A stretch of DNA of 64,000 bases from Corynebacterium jeikeium (lineage in GTDB: Bacteria > Actinomycetota > Actinomycetes > Mycobacteriales > Mycobacteriaceae): positions 34,541-98,540 of the forward strand of contig NZ_JFCH01000007.1 in assembly GCF_000738175.1 (NCBI RefSeq), read 5' to 3'. The notes under the pieces are model-generated. The model searched no databases. It worked only from the letters and a program-made list of their open reading frames with translations, and was not told the DNA's origin. Shown here in pieces: positions 17,368-24,264 of this stretch. Each line of letters begins with the position of its first letter. Position 1 is the stretch's first letter. The position numbers were made by a program, and so were the translations under genes.

Positions 17368-17923
17368 TGTCGTTATCCACAATCGCGATCTTGCTGCCGC
17401 CGGCGGTCATCTTGTCCGCCGACAGAGAGCTCGCCTCGATGCCCTGGCCCTTCGCAGACAGGGAATCGGCGACGATGCCCCAGGCGCCATCCGGGGCGTC
17501 CTTGTCGACCTTGCCCGCATTAATGCCGATCTGCGGTTTGACCAGAGTCAGGTCGCCCGTTAGCTTGCGGGCGCCGATCAGCATGTTCTCCGCGGAGAAG
17601 TTCTGGCCGGGAACGGTCATTTGGAACTTCTTATCCCCAACGCCGGGAATCTTGATTGGTGCCGTCATGCAGACGTCGGTCACCTTGGCATCGTTGATGC
17701 GCAGGCGGGAGATCGCCTGGTCCCCATTGTGCATTTTGTCGACGTCGGTGAAGAGGTCGAAGCCTTTACCGTCCAGCTCCCCGACATGCATGTTGAAGAT
17801 GGTGCCGGAGAGCGCCAGGTGAGCTGACACGCCGCCCTGGGCAACTGCGACGCCCATGCCTGCGGTGGCCAATAATCCCACGCCGAGGATTGATGCGAAA
17901 CGTAGTTTGCGAGTATGTCCCAT
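17354..17923 (-). CDS. DUF6230-family secreted protein
   Basis: About 189 aa. A short basic N-terminus and hydrophobic segment (FASILGVGLLATAGMGVAVA) act as signal or anchor. The remainder is a beta-rich domain with the family features I recognise: LALSGTIFNMHVGEL near the start, an internal VCMTAPIKIPG, and a Cys at the very C-terminus. These proteins are common next to DUF6114 genes in actinobacteria and have been loosely annotated as cholesterol esterase-like; I would not assign activity. It is first in a three-gene minus-strand operon. The start is uncertain: ATG 17923 is chosen over an upstream TTG at 17953. Confidence 0.82.
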   Translation of the reverse strand: MGHTRKLRFASILGVGLLATAGMGVAVAQGGVSAHLALSGTIFNMHVGELDGKGFDLFTDVDKMHNGDQAISRLRINDAKVTDVCMTAPIKIPGVGDKKFQMTVPGQNFSAENMLIGARKLTGDLTLVKPQIGINAGKVDKDAPDGAWGIVADSLSAKGQGIEASSLSADKMTAGGSKIAIVDNDNAEC

Positions 17924-18074
17924 GCGGGTGATCTTAAACACACTTTTGGGCAAGTGGGAGGTTTTTCATCTAAAAAGATCTGATAGTTCTAATAATTTTT
18001 CTCGCAAACTCGAGAGTGTACGAGTTATTCGCTCAAGAGTTAAGAGCCTGCTGAAAGGGTGCGGGTTGGAGCTA

Positions 18075-18094
18075 GGGGCGTCATTAAGAAACAG
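18075..18094 (+). repeat. Dispersed motif copy (+ orientation) at the 3' end of the MFS gene
   Basis: GGGGCGTCATTAAGAAACAG. It straddles the stop codon of the minus-strand MFS gene: the TTA of the motif is its TAA stop. Confidence 0.8.
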
Positions 18095-19316
18095 CCTTAT
18101 CGCGCCGCATGGCGGCAAAGGCGGTGACGAGGGCGATGAGAGTCAACAGCATCAACCACCCGATAAACAGGCCCCAACCGTGGGCGAAGAAGTAACCGGA
18201 GACCCAGCCGATGAGGGAAGAGCCCAGGTAGTAGCTCAAGATGTACAAGCTGGAAGCTTCGGCGCGATCCTGCTCGGCGACCTCGCCGACCCACGCGCTG
18301 GCGATCGAGTGGGCGGGGAAGAAAGTAGCGGTGAAGATCAGGACTGCCACCAGCGTGGTGGGAACCGTCGGGATGAAAGCCAACAAGAGACCCGCAAGAG
18401 CCATGGCGATGCAGGCGACCACGACCTTCGCCTGGCCATAGCGGTTCACCATCTTGCCCGTGCGTGTGGAGGTCCACGTGCCCGACAGGTAGATGACGAA
18501 AACCAGCGCGGCCAGGGACTCCGGCAGGCCGAAGGTATTAATCAGCCGGAAGGTCATGTAGTTGTACATGGAAACGAAGCTGCCCATCAAAAGGAATGGC
18601 AACAGGAAGAGCTTCAGCAAGATCGGGTCGCGCAGGTGGTTGGCGAAAGCATGCACCTCGTGGGACAGGGTGATCTTCTTCGGGGTGAAGAAGCGCTGCT
18701 GTGGCAGCACCCAGGTGGTCACAAGTGCCATCGAAAACGCGAAGAGGGCGCTGAGCAGGGTGGCAATGCGCCAATCTGTGAACTCCAGCGCGATGCCCGG
18801 GATCAGCCTGCCGATCAGGCCGCCCAGCGAGTTGCCCGCAATATAGAACCCCATGATGCGGGGCAAGTAGCTGCGGTCGATCTCCTCGGAGAGGAAGGCC
18901 ATGGTCACCGCCGGGACGCCCGCCACCGCGAAGCCCTGCAGCAGGCGCAGCGCGATGATCGACTGGATCGAGGGTAGGGCGACCAAGGCGATGGAAAGGA
19001 GGGTGGCTGCCAAGACAGATGCCTGGATCACGCGGCGGCGGCCGAAGCGCTCGGAAACCACGCTGAGCGGAATGACCATGAAAGCCAGGCCGCCCGTGGT
19101 GGCGGAGACGGTCAGTGCGGCCAGTGAGGGCGAAATGCCGAAGTCTTCCGACAGTGCCGGGAGGACAGCCTGGGTGGCGTAGAGAGCGTTGTACGAAGCC
19201 AGGCCTGAACACAAGGAGGCGATGAGTGCCATCTTGTAGCCCTTATCCTCCGGGGTGAGGGGGCGAACGTCTGCGGTGTTCGCAGTGTCTGCAGTGTCTG
19301 CGAGGGTGTCCGTCAC
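18084..19316 (-). CDS. MFS transporter
   Basis: About 410 aa, 12 hydrophobic segments. The loop 2-3 signature is VVSERFGRRRVIQAS, and YLSGTWTSTRTGKMVNRYGQ marks the second half. It resembles the arabinose-efflux/YnfM group of proton-driven exporters; the substrate cannot be read from sequence. The frame extends to 19394, but the GTG at 19316 is preceded by GAAGGA and gives a normal length, so I prefer it. A short Thr/Ala/Asp repeat (TDTLADTADTANTAD) opens the protein. It is divergent from a LysR regulator, the usual arrangement for autoregulated transporter control. Confidence 0.86.
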   Translation of the reverse strand: MTDTLADTADTANTADVRPLTPEDKGYKMALIASLCSGLASYNALYATQAVLPALSEDFGISPSLAALTVSATTGGLAFMVIPLSVVSERFGRRRVIQASVLAATLLSIALVALPSIQSIIALRLLQGFAVAGVPAVTMAFLSEEIDRSYLPRIMGFYIAGNSLGGLIGRLIPGIALEFTDWRIATLLSALFAFSMALVTTWVLPQQRFFTPKKITLSHEVHAFANHLRDPILLKLFLLPFLLMGSFVSMYNYMTFRLINTFGLPESLAALVFVIYLSGTWTSTRTGKMVNRYGQAKVVVACIAMALAGLLLAFIPTVPTTLVAVLIFTATFFPAHSIASAWVGEVAEQDRAEASSLYILSYYLGSSLIGWVSGYFFAHGWGLFIGWLMLLTLIALVTAFAAMRRDKAVS

Positions 19317-19460
19317 CGATGAAGGTCCTTCCTGCGGGTCTGGGTAATTCTCTAGCGGCTCATGCCCACAATCGATGTATCTAGTGTGGCGCAACCAGTA
19401 TCAATTCACTAAATGCAATAAATAGCTTTAGCTGTCCCGGAAGGCGCATATGCTGAGGTG

Positions 19461-19483
19461 TGGGCGTCAATAAGAAGGGCAAG
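19461..19483 (+). repeat. Dispersed motif copy (+ orientation) at the LysR gene start
   Basis: GGGCGTCAATAAGAAGGG begins at 19462, followed by CAAG. It would encode MGVNKKGKK if translation began at GTG 19460; otherwise it is in the divergent promoter region. Confidence 0.78.
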
Positions 19484-19513
19484 AAGGTAAGGCAAAAAAG
19501 GAAGATACAGAGC

Positions 19514-20422
19514 GTGAAAGACCTAACGTGGCTCCTGGACCTGGCTGAAACCCAGAACATGGTGGATACGTCGCTGCGCCTGGGGATCAGTCAGTCGGCG
19601 CTTTCGCGGAGGCTATCGGCGCTGGAAAGAGAGCTCGGTGCGGAGCTGTTCGACCGCAACGGCAGGCACCTCGCCCTCAACGAATGCGGAGCCGCGCTGG
19701 CCAGGTATGCCCGCGAGGCCGACGAAGCGTGGCAGCGGGGAGTCGACGAGGTACACCGGCTGATGGATCCGGAGCGGGGAACCGTGCGCGTGGACTTCAT
19801 GCACTCGCTGGGAACGTGGATGGTGCCGCAGCTGCTGCGGGAGTTCAGAAACGCGCACCCGCAGGTGAAGTTCGAGCTGGTGCAAGGCGCCGCACGGCCA
19901 CTGACGGACCGTGTAATTGCGGGGGAATCCGACGTGGCGATGGTGGGGCCGAAGCCCCATGCGCTGGTGGAGGACGGCGAAGTGCGATGGCAGCAGCTGG
20001 CCACCCAAAGGCTGGCAATGGCGGTGCCGACGAACCACCGCTGGGCGGGGCGCACAAGCATCAGCATCACAGAGGCCGCGGACGAGCCCTTCGTGGCCAT
20101 GCTGCCGGGGTACGGAACCCGTATGCTGTTGGACGATCTGGCGGCCGCGGCGGGCTTCCGGCCACGCCTGGTATTTGAGTCGATGGAGCTGACCACGATG
20201 GCGGGACTGGTAAGCGCCGGACTGGGCGTGGCCCTGCTGCCGATGGGGGACCCGAACCTGGTGGTCGCGGGCATAGAAATGCTCCCCCTCGAGGAAGACC
20301 GCGAGAGGGAGCTGGGAATGGTCTGGAGCGCACGGGCCCGGTCGGCGCCCGCCGCCGAGGCGTTCCGTGCGTTCGTTGTGGACCAGGCGGTTCGGCGCGA
20401 CGGCAGACTGCGCTTTGGCTAG
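19514..20422 (+). CDS. LysR-family transcriptional regulator
   Basis: 302 aa from GTG 19514. The N-terminal winged helix-turn-helix is clear (MVDTSLRLGISQSALSRRL, then LERELGAELFDRNGRHLAL), followed by a periplasmic-binding-type effector domain (GTVRVDFMHSLGTWMVPQLL, AGLVSAGLGVALLP). The frame is also open to GTG 19460, which would add 18 Lys-rich residues translated from the dispersed motif. I favour 19514 because AAGGAAG lies about 10 nt before it and LysR HTH domains usually start within a few residues of the N-terminus. It is divergent from the MFS transporter, which it probably controls. It converges on phoX with a 10-nt gap. Confidence 0.88.
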   Translation: MKDLTWLLDLAETQNMVDTSLRLGISQSALSRRLSALERELGAELFDRNGRHLALNECGAALARYAREADEAWQRGVDEVHRLMDPERGTVRVDFMHSLGTWMVPQLLREFRNAHPQVKFELVQGAARPLTDRVIAGESDVAMVGPKPHALVEDGEVRWQQLATQRLAMAVPTNHRWAGRTSISITEAADEPFVAMLPGYGTRMLLDDLAAAAGFRPRLVFESMELTTMAGLVSAGLGVALLPMGDPNLVVAGIEMLPLEEDRERELGMVWSARARSAPAAEAFRAFVVDQAVRRDGRLRFG

Positions 20423-20432
20423 GCGCTGAACC

Positions 20433-22535
20433 TTAAGCGCCGATGGTGCCGAAGTCGTCCTTCCAGGCAACCACGGTCGCCGGGCGGGCGATGGAGTCGC
20501 CGCCATCCGGCCAGTGGGAGGTAGAAGTCTTGACGGTAGCCTCTTCGTCCTCACCCGGGTGCTGAACGTTGACGATCACGCGCTTGTCGAAGACCAGCGG
20601 GCCACAGGTCTCGGCGCCAGCCGGGACAGTCAGGAACTGCTTGGTCAGGCCGCGGGTCTCGCCCTCCAGGGCGACAGCGAATAGGCCGTCATTGGACTCC
20701 AGGGCGTTGCCGTCGGTGGAAACCCACAGGTTGCCGAAGGAGTCGAAGGTGACGTTGTCCGGGCAGGAGATCGGGGAGACCTTGGACTTGTCGAAGCCGC
20801 CGAAGTAGGTCTCGGCCTCGTCCGGGTCACCGCACACCAGCAGCAGGTTCCACTTGAGTTCCTCGCCGGTGAAGTCGTCCTCGATCTCGAGAACCATGCC
20901 GTTCTTGTTCTCCTTGATCGGGGCGTACTCCTTGACTTCTTCGTAGTCCTTGCCCTCTTCCTGCACGCCGCGGTACTTGTTGTTGGTCAGAGCAGCGTAG
21001 ATCTTGCCGGTGGTCGGGTGCGGTTCGACATCCTCCGGGCGGTCCATCTTGGTAGCGCCGACCTTGTCGCCAGCCTCACGGGTGTAGATGATGACCTCTT
21101 CAGCGGACATGCCGTCGACGTGGGACTCGGCGGAGCCGTCCTCCTTGACGGTGACCAGCTTGATCCACTTGCCGGTGCCGTCGCACTCCTCGCCCTTCGG
21201 CGGGTTCTCCGGGTCGAAGTCCTTGTTGTTGCCCTCGAAGGTGGCAACGTATAGGGTGCCCTCGTCCAGGATCTTCATGTTCTCTTCGCGATCCTTGTCG
21301 GTGTTGCCGCTGCGGATCTTGCGGGAGGAGACGAACTTGTAGATGTACTCGAAGCGGGAGTCGTCGCCGGAGTACGCAACCACGGTGCCGTCGTTGGTGA
21401 CGTGGATGTTGGAGCCCTCGTGCTTGAAGCGGCCCAGAGCGGTGTGCTTCACCGGGGTGGACTTCGGATCCCACGGGTTCACCTCAACCACGTAGTTGAA
21501 GCGGTTCGGCTCGTTGGGCTCCTTGGTCACGTCGAAGCGGTCGTAGTGCTTCTCCCACTGGCGAGCGGTCTTGGCATCCTCGATGCCGTAACGGCTCAGG
21601 CGCTCGCGGACCTTCTCGTCCTTGACGTTCTCGCCACCGGCGAAGTACTGGTCCACGTTCTCCTCACCGGAGAGGATGGTGCCCCACGGGGTCACGCCAC
21701 CGGAGCAGTTGTTGAAGGTGCCCTTGACGATCTTGCCTTCCTTGTCGTCAGAGGTCTTCACCAGCTTGTGGCCAACAATCGGGCCACGCAGCTCGAACTC
21801 GGTGTTGCCGGTCAGGCGACGGTTGTACTTGCCCATGACGGGCTTGAGCTTGCCGTCCTTATCGTTGCCCTCAACCTCGACGATGGACATGCCGTGGTTG
21901 GCCAGCTCGATGTCCACGTGCTCCTTGGAGGGGTTCTCCAGGTCGTAGTCCGGGATCATCTGCTGCGGGGTGGTGTACTCGTGGTTAGAGACCAGCAGGA
22001 AACGGTTGTCCTCGCCCTCGATCGGCAGCAGTGCCGCGAAGTCGCAGTTGAAGCCGTACTGCTTAGCGGCCTGCTCCGCGGTCTGGTTGTCTACGTCGAA
22101 CTCCTCGGCGCCTTCCTCGACCGGGTCGCCCCAGCGGATAACAACCTCGGACTTGTAGCCGGCCGGAACAACAACCTCGTCCTTGGTGTTCGGCTCGACC
22201 ATTTCGAACTTCAGGCCGTCCGGAGCGTCTGCGCTGTTGCCGGAACCGCCATTGTTCTCGCCGTTGCCGCCCTTAGCGCTGTTGCCCTCACCGTTGTCGT
22301 CGCTGCAAGCTGCCAGGAAGGAAGCGCCGCCAACGGTGACCATGGCGGCACCACCGGCGCGCAGTGCGGTGCGGCGCGAGAAGGTGCCCTGGATCAGGTC
22401 CATGAAGTAGTTGTTGTCGGACTTGTTGTTCACCGGCTTGGAGCAAGCGTCGCCGCACTTGTACACGCAGGTGCGGTGGGAACGGCTGGACGTGAAGTCC
22501 ATCTTCTTCAGCAGGTTGCGACCCTTAAGGCCCAT
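20433..22535 (-). CDS. phoX: PhoX-family alkaline phosphatase (DUF839), Tat-exported
   Basis: 700 aa. The N-terminal region carries the family's TCVYKCGDACSKP block, then a Tat signal (SRRTALRAGGAAMVTVG), an acceptable lipobox-like LAAC, and a Gly/Asn/Ser linker before the beta-propeller. Blocks typical of PhoX are visible: NHEYTTP, NNCSGGVTPWGTILSGEEN, ALGRFKHEGSNIHV and RPEDVEPHPTTGKIYAALTNN. Such enzymes are Ca/Fe-dependent phosphomonoesterases induced by phosphate starvation (family knowledge). Directly upstream lie four 10-bp repeats and an 11-bp-arm palindrome, likely control sequences. The start is supported by GAGGAG at 8-nt spacing. Confidence 0.9.
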   Translation of the reverse strand: MGLKGRNLLKKMDFTSSRSHRTCVYKCGDACSKPVNNKSDNNYFMDLIQGTFSRRTALRAGGAAMVTVGGASFLAACSDDNGEGNSAKGGNGENNGGSGNSADAPDGLKFEMVEPNTKDEVVVPAGYKSEVVIRWGDPVEEGAEEFDVDNQTAEQAAKQYGFNCDFAALLPIEGEDNRFLLVSNHEYTTPQQMIPDYDLENPSKEHVDIELANHGMSIVEVEGNDKDGKLKPVMGKYNRRLTGNTEFELRGPIVGHKLVKTSDDKEGKIVKGTFNNCSGGVTPWGTILSGEENVDQYFAGGENVKDEKVRERLSRYGIEDAKTARQWEKHYDRFDVTKEPNEPNRFNYVVEVNPWDPKSTPVKHTALGRFKHEGSNIHVTNDGTVVAYSGDDSRFEYIYKFVSSRKIRSGNTDKDREENMKILDEGTLYVATFEGNNKDFDPENPPKGEECDGTGKWIKLVTVKEDGSAESHVDGMSAEEVIIYTREAGDKVGATKMDRPEDVEPHPTTGKIYAALTNNKYRGVQEEGKDYEEVKEYAPIKENKNGMVLEIEDDFTGEELKWNLLLVCGDPDEAETYFGGFDKSKVSPISCPDNVTFDSFGNLWVSTDGNALESNDGLFAVALEGETRGLTKQFLTVPAGAETCGPLVFDKRVIVNVQHPGEDEEATVKTSTSHWPDGGDSIARPATVVAWKDDFGTIGA

Positions 22536-22542
22536 GGGGATC

Positions 22543-22582
22543 TCTCCTCAGTGTTCGTCAGTCTTTGTCAGAGTTCGTCAGC
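22543..22582 (-). promoter_or_regulatory. Four 10-bp direct repeats in the phoX leader
   Basis: Read towards phoX, units CTGACGAACT, CTGACAAAGA, CTGACGAACA and CTGAGGAGAG follow one another exactly every 10 bp. The last contains the Shine-Dalgarno GAGGAG. One helical turn per unit suggests a cooperative activator site such as a PHO box, or a leader structure (inference). Confidence 0.55.
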
Positions 22583-22625
22583 AGCAGTGTGCAGATTGCT
22601 CACAAGACTCTAAGCAACGCGAAAG

Positions 22626-22658
22626 AACCTGACGTAGCGCGAAGATGTACGTCAGGTT
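22626..22658. promoter_or_regulatory. Perfect palindrome upstream of phoX (11-bp arms)
   Basis: AACCTGACGTA, an 11-nt spacer, then TACGTCAGGTT. It lies 91 nt before the phoX start and 20 nt after the DUF3054 stop. There is no convincing T tract, so an operator is at least as likely as a terminator. Confidence 0.55.
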
Positions 22659-22677
22659 AATTAAGCTGAAATGTGTT

Positions 22678-23163
22678 TCACTTGCCGAACATTCGGCCCA
22701 TGCGCTTCATGCGAGAAAGTCTGCGCAGCCGTCCCAGGCGGAAAGCACCGCGCCAACCGAACAGCAACAGGCCGCTCATCACGGTGGCTACGATCATGAA
22801 AGACCAATGGGGAACCTCCCCGTGGCGCACGCCCCAGATCCCCAGCCCGGCGATCACGTTGACGATCCAGACCAACGCACCGGTGGAGAACTCGAAACCG
22901 CTGAAGCCTGTCCCCTTGGCACTTCCCGGCCGAATCACGCCGATCCACAGCATCGCCCACGCGATCGCCACACCGATGAGGAAAGGCCAGGAGGTATCCA
23001 GCCAGCCGCCGAAGCTCAGCGGCATCTCCGGAGTGTTGTGTGCAATGCGCGCCAGCAGGGCGAACAGTAGGACGGCGATTACGTCGAGAAACAGCGCGAC
23101 CCCCGGCGATCGTTGGGTGGTGCCAGGGGTGTCTCCAGTGGAGGTGCTATCGAGGTTGCTCAT
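22678..23163 (-). CDS. DUF3054-family membrane protein
   Basis: 161 aa with four hydrophobic segments. Family marks: FLDVIAVLLFALLAR, a His soon after, TSWPFLIGVAIAWAM and the later FMIVATVMSGLLLFGWR. The C-terminus is basic (RLGRLRRLSRMKRMGRM). Function unknown. The gap to the upstream UPF0104 gene is only 30 nt, so it is probably the distal gene of the mmpL-UPF0104-DUF3054 transcript. Confidence 0.82.
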   Translation of the reverse strand: MSNLDSTSTGDTPGTTQRSPGVALFLDVIAVLLFALLARIAHNTPEMPLSFGGWLDTSWPFLIGVAIAWAMLWIGVIRPGSAKGTGFSGFEFSTGALVWIVNVIAGLGIWGVRHGEVPHWSFMIVATVMSGLLLFGWRGAFRLGRLRRLSRMKRMGRMFGK

Positions 23164-23193
23164 GACCCTAATCTTACTGTGCTCGACCGAGCC

Positions 23194-24264
23194 TTATTGT
23201 GCCCTGCCGACGGGTTCTTCCTGCTTTTCTTCTTGACGCCCCTTCTCCGCGGCTGCATTCTCAGCATTGCTTTTGGGGTTGACCATCTTGGTGGCGAAAA
23301 AGACGATCCATCCCACCAACGTCAGCCCCACGAAGCTGAGCATGCGGAAGACGATGACGGCTCCGAATGCCTGAACGGAGGTCAGGGTGCCGAATCCGAC
23401 CAGGGCACTGGTCAGTGCGACATCCACCGTACCAAGACCGCCGGGGGTGACCTGTGCCTGGCCCACCAGTTTGGCGGTGAGGAAGGCCAGTACCACGCCC
23501 GCGATAGGAGGGGTGGCGCCGACGGCGTAGATGCAGGCCAGTAGGCAGAGGATCTCGAAAACCCAGTTGCCCAGGCTGGCGGCGATCGCGACGGCCAGTT
23601 TGGTCAGTGGCAGTTCCACGGCCGACAGCTGGCGGGAGAACCCGCGGACATTGTCGGTGAAGCGGTCAACGGGCTTGCCACGGCGGGCGTTGAAAGTCCG
23701 CAGTCGGTTGACTAGCCAGCGCTCCACCTTGTCCCGGTTCTTTGCCACCCAGTTGGTGAGGATCGCTAGTGCAACAAGGGCGATCAGGGACATCGCCAAC
23801 GTCAACGGCTTAACTGGCAGCCCTAGGAAGAACACAGCACCGATGGCCAGGATCGCCATGCCGCCGCCAGCTAGCGCTCCCGAAAGCAGCATGTACCAGC
23901 TGGCAATTACGGCAGTGGCGCCCCACTTGAGTTGCTCGCGGAAGATCATGGCCGCCGACAACGCGGGTCCGCCGGGGAAAGTCGAGGACCAGGCGTTAGC
24001 TGCCAGACCCAGCGAGTTGGCGCTGATGCGCTTCACCTTCACTCCGGCGCTGCGCAGCAGCACCACCATCACCTCGGCCTGCGCGACCATGGAGACCGCG
24101 AGTGCCAGGATGGCCAGACCGATCCAGCGCTTGTCGGCGTGAGCCAGCTCGCGCCAGCCGTCGCCAATGAAGTGCAGGTGCTCCCGGGCGAGGAAGGCGA
24201 TGATGCCAATCAGCGCCAGGCTGAGCCGAGCCCTGACTTCTGTGCGCCGCCACAAATCACGCAT
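23194..24264 (-). CDS. UPF0104 / flippase-like integral membrane protein
   Basis: 356 aa with about eight membrane segments, of the lysylphosphatidylglycerol-synthase transmembrane (YbhN/AglD-like) family. It shows the family segments SANSLGLAANAWSSTFPGGPALSAAMIFREQL and LVGQAQVTPGGLGTVDVALTSALVGFG. Its start ATG overlaps the mmpL stop in TAATG, so translation is coupled to the mycolate exporter gene. Such proteins sit beside mmpL3 in other Corynebacteriales; a role in lipid movement is inference. The hydrophilic C-terminal tail KGRQEEKQEE is encoded by a copy of the dispersed motif. Confidence 0.88.
   Translation of the reverse strand: MRDLWRRTEVRARLSLALIGIIAFLAREHLHFIGDGWRELAHADKRWIGLAILALAVSMVAQAEVMVVLLRSAGVKVKRISANSLGLAANAWSSTFPGGPALSAAMIFREQLKWGATAVIASWYMLLSGALAGGGMAILAIGAVFFLGLPVKPLTLAMSLIALVALAILTNWVAKNRDKVERWLVNRLRTFNARRGKPVDRFTDNVRGFSRQLSAVELPLTKLAVAIAASLGNWVFEILCLLACIYAVGATPPIAGVVLAFLTAKLVGQAQVTPGGLGTVDVALTSALVGFGTLTSVQAFGAVIVFRMLSFVGLTLVGWIVFFATKMVNPKSNAENAAAEKGRQEEKQEEPVGRAQ
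23221..23242 (-). repeat. Dispersed motif copy (- orientation) at the 3' end of the UPF0104 gene
   Basis: On the - strand: GGGGCGTCAAGAAGAAAAG followed by CAG. Sense orientation, in the last 17 codons of the gene. Confidence 0.8.
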
